From AP-15 sp963703665 (GTDB lineage Bacteria; Pseudomonadota; Alphaproteobacteria; ATCC43930; CGMCC-115725): DNA of 64,000 bases. Each line of letters begins with the position of its first letter. The stretch's first letter is position 1. Both the position numbers and the translations under genes were made by a program. Below, piece after piece: positions 8,980 to 17,561 of the stretch. The stretch is from positions 248,001 to 312,000 of the forward strand of contig CAVPFB010000005.1 in NCBI GenBank assembly GCA_963703665.1, given 5' to 3'. Under the pieces are notes generated by a model. The model did no database searches and was not told where the DNA came from. It saw only the letters and a program-made list of their open reading frames with translations.

Positions 8980-10407
8980 CTAGAAGAGCTGCCCCTGCTC
9001 GGGCCGGGGCGCTGCCCGCCGCACCGGCCGGCGCGGGGTGCGGCCGGCGATGGCGCCGACCTTGCCGTCATAGAATTCGAGATCGAGCGCCGCGCCGAGC
9101 TTGACCTTGGCGGCCTCGGTGACGACTCGCGCGTCGCCGTCGCGGACCACGACATAGCCGCGCGCCAGGAGGCTCTCGTGGCGTTCGGAATGGGTCGCGA
9201 GCCGGCCGGCGAAATTGTCGAGCATGTCGCGCCCAGCCGCGAACGATCGCGCGAGCGCCGCGCCCAGCCGGGTGTCGGCGTCGCCGAGGCGGGCGCCGGC
9301 GCGGGCGAGATCGGCAGACATCACCTCCGGCCGCAACCTCACCGCGGCGAGGTCGAGGCGGTGCCGGGCGGCACGCAGGTGACCCTCGGTGGCGAGACGC
9401 AGCCGCTCGGCGCGGTCGTCGAGGCGCTGCGCGGCGTGGCCGATCAGGTCCTGCGGCAGCGGCAGCCCACGCGCGAGGCCCGAGAGCTGGAGCCGGCGCT
9501 CGGCGAAGAGGCGGGCGAGCCCGCCCGACAGCCGCGACGATTTGCCGGCGAGGTCGGCGACCAGGTCGAGCCGCACCGGCACCGCCATTTCGGCCGCCGC
9601 GGTCGGAGTCGGCGCTCGCCGGTCGCTGGCATGGTCGATCAGGGTCATATCGGTTTCGTGCCCGACCGCCGAGATCAACGGGACCAGCGAGGCAGCGGCG
9701 GCGCGGACCACGACTTCCTCGTTGAACGCCATCAGATCTTCGAGGCTGCCGCCGCCGCGGGCGACGATCAGCAGCTCGGGGCGCGGGAGGGCGCCCCCGA
9801 TCGGCAATCGGTTAAAGCCCTCGATCGCGGCCGCCACCTGGGCCGCCGCACCGTCGCCCTGCACCGCCACCGGCCAGATCAGCACCCGGCGCGGAAAGCG
9901 GTCGGCGAGCCGGTGCAGGATGTCGCGAATGACCGCTCCGGTGGGTGAGGTGACGACCCCGATCACCGCGGGCAGAAATGGCAGCGGTTTCTTGCGCTCG
10001 GCCGCGAACAGCCCCTCGGCGGCGAGCCGTCGGCGCCGTTCTTCCAAGAGCTTGAGCAACGCGCCGACCCCGGCCAATTCGATCGTGTCGATGACCAGCT
10101 GGTACTTCGAGCGGCCGGGAAAGGTCGTGAGGCGCCCGGTGCACACCACCTCCATCCCGTCCTCGGGCTTGACCGCGAGCCGGATGGCGGTCATCCGCCA
10201 GCACACCGCGTCGAGCACCGCCTCGGCATCCTTGAGCGCGAGATAACAATGGCCCGAGCCGTGGCGCTTGAACCCGGAAACCTCGCCGCGCACCCGGACA
10301 TGGCCGAAGCCGTCCTCGATCGAGCGCTTGAGTGCCAAGGACAGCTCGGAGACGGTATATTCGGTCAGATTCGTGCGGAGCGGGGCCGCGGCCAAAAGGT
10401 CATCCAT
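8980..10407 (-). CDS. xseA: Exodeoxyribonuclease VII large subunit
   Basis: The catalytic subunit of exonuclease VII, which degrades single-stranded DNA with the small XseB subunit. The OB-fold N-terminus (NLTEYTVSELSLALKRSIED, VRVRGEVSGFKRHGSGHCY) is followed by the nuclease core with GVVTSPTGAVIRDIL, RGGGSLEDLMAFNEE and SAVGHETDMTLIDHASDRRAPTPTAAAE, then a long helical region and the RGYVVVRDGDARVV tail. I prefer the ATG at 10407 (MDDLLAAAP) over an ATG 54 nt upstream because homology begins there and GTGGGG precedes it. Divergent from purD. Confidence 0.95.
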   Translation of the reverse strand: MDDLLAAAPLRTNLTEYTVSELSLALKRSIEDGFGHVRVRGEVSGFKRHGSGHCYLALKDAEAVLDAVCWRMTAIRLAVKPEDGMEVVCTGRLTTFPGRSKYQLVIDTIELAGVGALLKLLEERRRRLAAEGLFAAERKKPLPFLPAVIGVVTSPTGAVIRDILHRLADRFPRRVLIWPVAVQGDGAAAQVAAAIEGFNRLPIGGALPRPELLIVARGGGSLEDLMAFNEEVVVRAAAASLVPLISAVGHETDMTLIDHASDRRAPTPTAAAEMAVPVRLDLVADLAGKSSRLSGGLARLFAERRLQLSGLARGLPLPQDLIGHAAQRLDDRAERLRLATEGHLRAARHRLDLAAVRLRPEVMSADLARAGARLGDADTRLGAALARSFAAGRDMLDNFAGRLATHSERHESLLARGYVVVRDGDARVVTEAAKVKLGAALDLEFYDGKVGAIAGRTPRRPVRRAAPRPEQGQLF

Positions 10408-10545
10408 CCCCACATGATAGCCGAGCATGGGAGCGAGCGCGATGCGGGTGCCGAACGACATTCCTCGGCGGTGCTAGACAATGATGGTGGGCTGGACCAG
10501 CGGTAAGCGCTTCGCGCGCTGGCAGTGCTGTCGTATGGGCTGCCC

Positions 10546-10575
10546 TTCCCTCTCCCCCCGGCGGGGGGAGGGGGT
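10546..10575. repeat. GC-rich hairpin upstream of purD, family A-like copy 4
   Basis: CCCTCTCCCCCC faces GGGGGGAGGG across a two-base loop, a variant of the family A palindrome. It lies 19 bp before the purD start, so in purD mRNA it would sit in the 5' leader. Confidence 0.6.
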
Positions 10576-10593
10576 TCTTGCTGGTGCCTCCTG

Positions 10594-11865
10594 ATGCGCG
10601 TGCTGATCGTCGGGTCGGGCGGGCGCGAGCACGCGCTCGCCTGGGCGATCGCGGCGTCGCCCCTGGTCGACCGGCTCTATTGCGCGCCGGGCAATGCCGG
10701 GATCGCCGAGGAGGCCGAATGCGTGCCGATTCGCGCGACCGACATCGCCGGGCTGGTCGGGTTTTGTCGACGCGAGCGGATCGACTTCGTCGTCGTCGGG
10801 CCGGAGGCGCCGCTGGCGCTGGGGCTCGTCGACGCGCTCGAAGCCGAGGGTGTCGCCGCCTTTGGCCCCAGCGCCGCCGCGGCCGCGCTCGAAGCCTCGA
10901 AATCCTTTGCCAAGGATCTGTGTGCACGCGTCGGGGTTCCGACCGCGCCCTATCGTTGTTTTCGCGATACCGGCGCCGCCAAGGCCTACGTCGCCGAGCG
11001 CGGCGCGCCGATCGTGGTCAAAGCCGACGGCCTGGCCGGCGGCAAGGGCGTTACCGTCGCGATGGATCTAGACACAGCCTACCGGGCGATCGACGCCGCG
11101 CTGATCGAGCGACGGTTCAATGCCGCCGGGCTCGAAATCGTCGTCGAGGATTTTCTCGAAGGCGAGGAAGCGAGCTTTTTCGCGCTGACCGACGGCAACG
11201 ATGCGCTGCCGCTCGCCAGCGCCCAGGACCATAAGCGGCTCGGCGACGGCGACACCGGCCCAAACACCGGCGGCATGGGCGCGGTTTCGCCGTCGCCCGC
11301 GCTGAGCCCGGCGCTCGAAGGCCGGGTCATGGACACGATCATCCTGCCCACGATCAGGGCGATGCGGGACCAGGAGCGGATCTTCAAGGGCGTTCTCTAT
11401 GCCGGGCTGATGCTGACAGATTCGGGCCCGATGCTGCTCGAATACAATGTGCGCTTTGGCGACCCCGAGGCGCAGGCGATGATCATGCGGCTGATCAGCG
11501 ATCCGCTGCCGGCGATGATCGCTGCGCATGACGGTGTGCTGCGCCAGGTCGATCTGCGCTGGCATCAGGATGCGGCGCTGTGCGTGGTGATGGCGGCGCG
11601 CGGCTATCCCGACCAGCCCGAGCGCGGCAGCGAAATCCACGGCCTCGACAGCGCGGCGAGCGACACCGCGGTCAAGATTTTTCATGCCGGCACCCGTCTG
11701 GACGGCGCGCGTCTGATCGCCGACGGCGGCCGTGTTCTCGGCGTCACGGCGCTGGGCGGCGACCTCGCGCAGGCCGCGGCGCGGGCCTATGGCGCAATCG
11801 ACCGGATCGAATGGCCCGAAGGTGTCTTCCGCCGCGACATCGGCCATCCTTCGGTCGGGGGTTAG
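10594..11865 (+). CDS. purD: Phosphoribosylamine-glycine ligase (GARS)
   Basis: A 423-residue ATP-grasp enzyme that joins phosphoribosylamine and glycine in purine synthesis. It has the N-terminal MRVLIVGSGGREHALAWAI, EAPLALGLVDALE, the ATP-binding VVKADGLAGGKGVTVA (about residues 140-155), QDHKRLGDGDTGPNTGGMGA and NVRFGDPEAQAMI. The ATG at 10594 fits the conserved N-terminus; the open frame extends upstream but without homology. It converges on moeB with a single base between the stops. Confidence 0.97.
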   Translation: MRVLIVGSGGREHALAWAIAASPLVDRLYCAPGNAGIAEEAECVPIRATDIAGLVGFCRRERIDFVVVGPEAPLALGLVDALEAEGVAAFGPSAAAAALEASKSFAKDLCARVGVPTAPYRCFRDTGAAKAYVAERGAPIVVKADGLAGGKGVTVAMDLDTAYRAIDAALIERRFNAAGLEIVVEDFLEGEEASFFALTDGNDALPLASAQDHKRLGDGDTGPNTGGMGAVSPSPALSPALEGRVMDTIILPTIRAMRDQERIFKGVLYAGLMLTDSGPMLLEYNVRFGDPEAQAMIMRLISDPLPAMIAAHDGVLRQVDLRWHQDAALCVVMAARGYPDQPERGSEIHGLDSAASDTAVKIFHAGTRLDGARLIADGGRVLGVTALGGDLAQAAARAYGAIDRIEWPEGVFRRDIGHPSVGG

Positions 11866-11866
11866 T

Positions 11867-12653
11867 CTATGAACCCACCGCCAGGGCGAGCCTCGGCTGG
11901 CCGCAGGCCGGGCATTCCGGGTCCTTGGCGATGCGGATCGGGTGGAAGCGGGCGCGCATCGCGTCGTAGAGCAGCAGCGTGCCGTCGAGGCTTTCGCCGA
12001 GCCCCAGCAGCTCTTTCAGCACCTCGACCGCCTGCAAGGTGCCGAGCACGCCGGCGATCGCACCCAGAATGCCGGCCTCTTCGCAACGCGGCACCAGATC
12101 GGGTGGCGGCGGCTCGCGGAACAGGCAGCGATAGCACGGGTGTCCGGCGCCGAGATAGGGCCGGAAGGTCGAGAGCTGGCCCTCAAAGGGCGACAGCGCA
12201 GCCGCGACCAGCGGCTTTTCGAGGCGGCAGCACAGATCGGTCAACAGATAGCGCGTCGCGAAATTGTCGCTGCCGTCGGCGACGAGGTCGTATTCGGCGA
12301 TCAATGCCTCGGCGTTGTCCGGCTCGAGCCGAAGCGGGTGGATGTCGACGCGAATTCCAGGATTTATCGCGGCCAAGGTCTCGACGCGCGCTCTCGACCT
12401 TGAGGGCGCCGACGCTCGGCGTCGCGTGCACGATCTGGCGCTGCAGGTTGGTCAGGTCGACCCGGTCGTTGTCGACGATCCCGATGGTTCCGACCCCGGC
12501 GGCGGCGAGATAGAGCAGCATCGGCGAGCCGAGCCCGCCGGCGCCGACGACCAGCACGCGCGACTGCAACAGCCGCGCCTGGCCTTCCTCGCCGACCTCG
12601 TCGAGGATCAGATGCCGGGCATAGCGCTGAAATTGCTCCTCGCTGAGTTCCAC
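11867..12653 (-). CDS. moeB: MoeB/ThiF family adenylyltransferase, one frameshift
   Basis: An E1-like enzyme that adenylates the C-terminal glycine of MoaD or ThiS-type sulfur carriers. The N-terminal half has SEEQFQRYARHLILDEVGEE, the Rossmann VLVVGAGGLGSPMLLYLAAA and TNLQRQIVH. The C-terminal half, in another frame, has DNFATRYLLTD, CYRCLF and CPACGQ (two Cys pairs for structural zinc), plus GILGAIAGVLGTLQAVEVLKE. One extra base near 12385 separates the halves; deleting it gives continuous homology (VESARETLAAINPG). The GTG start at 12653 lies just downstream of cysK on the same strand. MoeB is likelier than ThiF from length and both Cys pairs. Confidence 0.9.
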
Positions 12654-12664
12654 GCGCGGTCCCC

Positions 12665-13644
12665 TCAGAGCCCGTCGAACAGCGCGGTCGACAGATAGCG
12701 CTCGGCGAAATCCGGCAGCACCACGACAATGGTCTTGCCGGCCATGTCCGCCCGCTTGCCGACCTCGAGCGCCGCCGCGAGTGCTGCACCCGACGAGATC
12801 CCGACCGTCAGCGCGTCCAGCCGCGCCGCCTCGCGCGCCATCCGCATCGCGGTATCGTTGCCGATGCGGACAACCTCGTCGATCAGGCTGGTGTCGAGGA
12901 TGTCCGGGATGAAGCCGGCGCCGAGGCCTTGGATCCGGTGCGGACCCGGCGCCCCGCCCGACAGCACCGCGCTGTCCTCGGGCTCGACCGCGATCATCTT
13001 GAGCCCCGGCTTGCGCGGCTTCAGGACCGAGCCGACGCCGGTCAGGGTGCCGCCGGTGCCGACCCCGCTGACCACCGCATCGACCTTGCCGGCGGTGTCC
13101 TTCCAGATCTCCTCCGCAGTGGTGCGGCGATGGATCTCGGGGTTCGCCGGGTTCTGGAATTGCTGCGGGATGAAGGCGTCGGGCAACGACCGGGCGATCT
13201 CCTCGGCCTTGGCGATTGCCCCCTTCATGCCCTGCGCCGCCGGGGTCAGCTCGAGCTCGGCGCCGAGCAGCAGCAGCATCTTGCGCCGCTCGATCGACAT
13301 GCTGTCGGGCATCGTCAGGATCAGCCGGTAGCCCTTGGCGGCGCAGACAAAGGCGAGCGCGATCCCGGTGTTGCCCGAGGTCGGCTCGACCAGCACGGTG
13401 CCGGGCTTGATCCGCCCGGCGGCTTCGGCCGGCGGCGACCATCGACACGCCGATGCGGTCCTTGACCGAGGCGAGCGGGTTGAAGAACTCGCATTTGGCC
13501 AGAATATCGGCCTTGGCCCCGGCCTGCTCGCGCCAGGCGATGGACGCGCACCAGCGGTGTGGCGCCGATGGTTTCGATAATGCTGTCATAGACGCGGCCG
13601 CGAAACTCGGCGGTCTGGGAATTGGGCATGCCGGCGGTGTCCAT
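12665..13644 (-). CDS. cysK: Cysteine synthase A, two frameshifts
   Basis: A PLP enzyme that makes cysteine from O-acetylserine and sulfide. The N-terminus FRGRVYDSIIETIGATPLVRVHRLAR (split by frame), the PLP lysine in NPLASVKDRIG and the asparagine loop PTSGNTGIALAF are seen, as are GVGTGGTLTGVG and GISSGAA. The reading frame slips near 13530 (base lost) and near 13432 (base gained); together they restore frame. The ATG at 13644 follows GGGAGA. It lies between the Rrf2 regulator gene and moeB, and the Rrf2 protein probably controls it. Confidence 0.92.
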
Positions 13645-13720
13645 CAGGTATTTCTCCCGTGGGGTGTGCGTTATTTATGTAGGCGCCTGTTGCGGCGCTG
13701 CAACGAGCCGGCGCGCCGGC

Positions 13721-14176
13721 TCAAATCTCGAAATCGCTGAATTCTGTCGCCCGGCCGGCGATCCCGGCACGGTGCGCGCGGGTGCACAGATCGTCAAGCG
13801 TCAGCGCGTCGAGCCGCCGCATCATCTCCTCCTGCAATTCGAGCCACAGCGGACGCACCACCTGGTGGCCGAGGGCGCTGCCCGCCGGATCGCTGATCGG
13901 GTCCTCGGCGGTTTCGAGCCCGCGCACGGTGCGCACGATGTCGCCGAGGCTGACCAGCCGCCGCTCGCGCGCCAGGCGATAGCCGCCGCTCGGCCCGCGA
14001 ATTCCGAGCAAAATTCCGTGCCGCACCAGTTCCTGCAGCACCGGCTCCAGATAACGGCGCGGAATGCCCTGGCGCTCGGTGATCTCGGCCGAGCGCACCG
14101 GCACCGGACCGCCGTTATAAGCGATGTCGAGCACCGCCTCGATCGCAAACAGCAGTTTCTTGGTCAGCCGAACCAT
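13721..14176 (-). CDS. Rrf2 family transcriptional regulator (CymR-like)
   Basis: A 151-residue Rrf2 protein with the winged-helix start MVRLTKKLLFAIEAVLDIAY, then ITERQGIPRRYLEPVLQEL and IRGPSGGYRLARERRLVSLGDIVR. The three cysteines that bind the iron-sulfur cluster in IscR are absent (only one Cys, in DDLC near the C-terminus). It is therefore more like CymR, the cysteine-metabolism repressor, than IscR. Its place 76 bp upstream of cysK on the same strand supports control of cysteine synthesis. No operator was identified. Confidence 0.88.
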   Translation of the reverse strand: MVRLTKKLLFAIEAVLDIAYNGGPVPVRSAEITERQGIPRRYLEPVLQELVRHGILLGIRGPSGGYRLARERRLVSLGDIVRTVRGLETAEDPISDPAGSALGHQVVRPLWLELQEEMMRRLDALTLDDLCTRAHRAGIAGRATEFSDFEI

Positions 14177-14294
14177 GTCACGCGGGCCGCCGCCGAACGT
14201 TCACCGGGTCTCGGGGGACGAGTGTCGCCGCACCGCTCGCTGCGGACAAGCGGCCTCGACACCGACCGAACCGGAGCCTGCAGCGGCTGGACCT

Positions 14295-15512
14295 TCACCG
14301 GGGCTTCACTGCGGCCGAAGCCGCTGCGCGATGCGCTCGGCGAGGCGGGCGGCGACCTCGCGCTTGGTCATCGCCGGCCAGTCCTCGACCGCCGTCGGCG
14401 TCGACCAGGTGGATCGTGTTCTCGTTGCCGCCAAAGGTGCCGGTACCGGGCGAGACGTCGTTGGCGAGGATCCAGTCGCAGCGCTTCTTGGCGCGCTTGG
14501 CGCGGGCGTTGGCGACGATGTCGTCGGTCTCGGCGGCAAAGCCGATGACCAATGCCGGCCGGTCGTTGGCGCGCCGGGCGATCCGGGCGAGGATGTCGGG
14601 GTTCTCGGCGAGGCGCAGCAATGGCGGCCCGCCGGCGTCCTTTTTGAGCTTGTGCCCGGCGACGGTCTCGACCCGCCAGTCGGCGACCGCCGCCGCCATC
14701 ACCGCGACATCGACCGGCAATGCCGCCTCGCAGGCGGCCAGCATCTCCGCCGCGGTCTCGACCGGGACCAGGCGGACCCCGGCCGGCGGCGGCTCCTGCG
14801 TCGGGCCGCTGACCAGCACCGTCTCGGCGCCGAGCTCGGCGAGCGCCGCGGCGATAGCATGGCCCTGCTTGCCCGAGGAATGGTTCGAGAGATAGCGCAC
14901 CGGGTCGATCGGCTCGCGGGTCGGCCCGCTGGTCACCAGGGCCCGCTTGCCGGCGAGCCGCCGGTCGGGTCCCGCCAGCATCTCCTCGATCGCGGCGACG
15001 ATCTCCAGCGGCTCGGCCATGCGGCCCGAGCCGACCTCGCCGCAGGCCAATTCGCCCGAGCCCGGCCCGACCCGCACCACCCCGCGCGCGTCCAAGATCG
15101 CCAGATTGGCCCGGGTCGCCGGGTGCGCCCACATCATCAAATTCATCGTCGGCGCCAGCAGCACCCTTTTGTCCGAGGCGAGCAGCGCCGTCGTCGCCAG
15201 ATCGTCGGCTAGGCCCGCGGCCATGCGCGCGATCAGATCGGCGCTGGCCGGGGCCACGACCACCAGGTCGGCCTCGCGCGACAGGCGGATATGGCCCATC
15301 TCGCTCTCGTCGGTCAGCGACCAGAGATCGGTATAGACCTTGTCCTCGCACAAGGAGGCGACCGACAGCGGAGTCACGAAATGTTGAGCCGCGGCGGTCA
15401 TGATCGCGCGCACCGCGGCGCCGCGCTCGCGCAGACGGCGAATGAGGTCGAGGCTCTTATAGGCCGCGATCCCGCCGGAAATGATCAGAAGGATGCGCCG
15501 ATCCTGCAGCAA
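14295..15512 (-). CDS. coaBC: Bifunctional CoaBC (PPC decarboxylase / PPC synthetase), late frameshift
   Basis: CoaBC makes phosphopantothenoylcysteine and decarboxylates it on the path to coenzyme A. The flavin decarboxylase half has LLIISGGIAAYKSLDLIRRL, the catalytic His in AAAQHFVTPLS and APTMNLMMW (residues 1-180). The synthetase half has TSGPTREPIDPVRYLSNHSSGKQG and NDVSPGTGTFGGNEN. After HLVDADG an extra base near 14405 changes frame; the expected tail VEDWPAMTKREVAARLAERI is in the neighbouring frame and ends at 14306. Translation starts at TTG 15512 with GGAGG upstream. The gene is normally essential, so sequence error is more likely than loss. Confidence 0.92.
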   Translation of the reverse strand: MLQDRRILLIISGGIAAYKSLDLIRRLRERGAAVRAIMTAAAQHFVTPLSVASLCEDKVYTDLWSLTDESEMGHIRLSREADLVVVAPASADLIARMAAGLADDLATTALLASDKRVLLAPTMNLMMWAHPATRANLAILDARGVVRVGPGSGELACGEVGSGRMAEPLEIVAAIEEMLAGPDRRLAGKRALVTSGPTREPIDPVRYLSNHSSGKQGHAIAAALAELGAETVLVSGPTQEPPPAGVRLVPVETAAEMLAACEAALPVDVAVMAAAVADWRVETVAGHKLKKDAGGPPLLRLAENPDILARIARRANDRPALVIGFAAETDDIVANARAKRAKKRCDWILANDVSPGTGTFGGNENTIHLVDADGGRGLAGDDQARGRRPPRRAHRAAASAAVKPR

Positions 15513-15793
15513 CCCGATCCTCCGCCGCCGTTCGCCGCAGAGAGTATGCTACCGCGCGCCGACGAGGGCGAGGACGATCACCGTCGGCGCGAGCTCGCCG
15601 GCTTGGCGTCGTTTCGTAGGGCGGCCGCAGCCAAGCCCGCCACTGCAGCCCGAAGCGGCGGGCTGCGCCTTCGCTTCACCCACCCTGTTTTGCTGCGAAG
15701 ACAGCGCGATCCCGCGGCGCCGTCAGGCGGCGCCTGGGGTCCGGCGGGGCCGCAGAACGAGGAGCCCGACGAGGCCGAGCGGCAATGCCAGCA

Positions 15794-17341
15794 TCAGAAC
15801 GCCGGCGGCCGCGGCGGCTGCGCGAAATCGAGGCCGTCGAGCAGATTGTACGCCCGCGCGTCGCGCTGCTGAAGCGGCTGCAGACCGAAGCGCGCTTCGA
15901 TCAGCGCCAGCACCGAAGTTGTGTCGGCGACCCGGTGGTCGATATAGCCCTTCCGCGCCCAAGGGCTGACCAGGAGGGCCGGCACGCGGGTGCCGCAGCC
16001 GTAGGCGTCGGGCATTGGTGGCGCCACATGGTCCCAGAAGCCGCCGCCCTCGTCAAAAGCGATGACGACCGCGCTCTTCGCCCAGAGCCGGCTGTCGCCG
16101 AGCGCCTTTAAGAGGCCGATGACCCACTCCTCGCCCCATCCCGGCGCCGAATCCGCCGGGTGTTCGTCATGGCTGCCGGTCGCCTTGATGAACGACACAT
16201 CGGGCAGCCGGCCGGCTTTCAGATCCGCGAAGAAATCGTCGCTGTCGCGGATATGGCCGGCCTTCACGTTGGCGAACCAGCTCGGATAATATTGGAACGG
16301 GTTGTGGTGCGAGACGTAAAGCGCCGGCGTGTCGACGACGACCGAGCCGTCGCCGGGTCCGAAGGCGGTCTTCAACGCCCAAGGCTTGACCGCGTTCCAC
16401 CCCTCATTATACCAGGCCCAGGCGAGCGAGGCGGCGTTGAGCCGGTCGCCGATATTGGGATAAGTCTGCTCGTCGGGCGGCGGGGTCAGATCGAGCGAAC
16501 CCATGTAGGTCTCGGTCGGCCCGTTCACCGGCGCCACATCATTGATCAGAATTCCGCTTTTGTCGTAGGGCCGGTCGAACACCGGCGGGTCGAGGCTCCC
16601 GGTCTTGGCCAGCGGCGGCTTCGACCATTGGGCCGAGCGCGCCGCCGCCAGATAGAGCGCATTGCCGGTCGAGCCGCCCGACATCGCCTGGAAAAAATGA
16701 TCGAACAGCACGTATTCGTCGGCCAGGCGGTGGTAATGCGGCAGATCTTGCCGCGCATAAAAGCCCATGACCGCGCCCGAGGGCGTCGATTCGGCAAACA
16801 TCATCTCGATCGGGTCGCGTCCGGGCCCCTTGTCGAAAAACACGCGCTTGCCGGGCAGCGCCAGCGCCACGAAGCGGTCCATGTTCCCGTGGTTGACCTG
16901 GGCGAACATGCGAAAGAAGTGGTGCATCGGGTCCCATGGCACATTGGCGTCGGGCGGGATGAACGGGGCCAGGCGAAACGGCCCATTCTCGATCAGCGCG
17001 CCGGCAAAGCCGGGAAGTTGATACGGCACCGGCAAATAGCCGTAGGGAACGCCGGCCGGGTTCTTCTGTAATCCGCTGAAACGCGCATCGATCCGCCCCT
17101 CGCGGTCGAGCAGACCCGCCACGAGGCCGCCGCCCGGCGGCTGGTACGCCCCGAAATAATGATCGAAGCTGCGGTTCTCCTGATAGATCACGATGATGTG
17201 GTCGATTTTCTCGCGCAGCCCGTGGATGTCGGGTGCCGCCGGCGCCGCCCGCAACGGCGCCGGAACGCGCGACATCAGAACGGCTGCGCCTCCGCTCGCC
17301 GCGACGGATTTGAGAAATTTGCGGCGGCTGTGCCTGAGCAT
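15794..17341 (-). CDS. Tat-exported phosphoesterase (PF04185, phospholipase C / acid phosphatase type)
   Basis: A 515-residue exported hydrolase. HSRRKFLKSVAASG (residues 4-17) is a twin-arginine signal. The catalytic start IDHIIVIYQENRSFDHYFGAY has the Glu-Asn pair of the phosphoesterase family (phosphatidylcholine-specific phospholipase C, AcpA). AFDEGGGFWDHVAPP and GTRVPALLVSPWARKGYIDH carry the remaining metal and phosphate ligands. The ATG at 17341 directly precedes the signal. The frame ends at AQPPRPPAF. The adjacent frame continues with a hydrophobic helix and RPRR, so a C-terminal anchor may have been lost to a slip near 15800. Divergent from gabD. Confidence 0.9.
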   Translation of the reverse strand: MLRHSRRKFLKSVAASGGAAVLMSRVPAPLRAAPAAPDIHGLREKIDHIIVIYQENRSFDHYFGAYQPPGGGLVAGLLDREGRIDARFSGLQKNPAGVPYGYLPVPYQLPGFAGALIENGPFRLAPFIPPDANVPWDPMHHFFRMFAQVNHGNMDRFVALALPGKRVFFDKGPGRDPIEMMFAESTPSGAVMGFYARQDLPHYHRLADEYVLFDHFFQAMSGGSTGNALYLAAARSAQWSKPPLAKTGSLDPPVFDRPYDKSGILINDVAPVNGPTETYMGSLDLTPPPDEQTYPNIGDRLNAASLAWAWYNEGWNAVKPWALKTAFGPGDGSVVVDTPALYVSHHNPFQYYPSWFANVKAGHIRDSDDFFADLKAGRLPDVSFIKATGSHDEHPADSAPGWGEEWVIGLLKALGDSRLWAKSAVVIAFDEGGGFWDHVAPPMPDAYGCGTRVPALLVSPWARKGYIDHRVADTTSVLALIEARFGLQPLQQRDARAYNLLDGLDFAQPPRPPAF

Positions 17342-17561
17342 CGTGACTTCCCCGATCTTGGCGGTTGCAGCGCCTCCCCGGCGACTGTCCGGCATGCTGC
17401 CAATATCACGCCTTGATGACAGTTGTGAGAAGCGGCGAATATGCGCGTTCTGCGCACTCCCCGCCCGCCGCGCCGCCTGCGCCTTGTCAACGGCACGGCC
17501 GGGCCGTACCTATTTCGAGAGAAGGGCGCGGCTCGGCGCCGCCGCCCGAGGGAGGTGGGCG

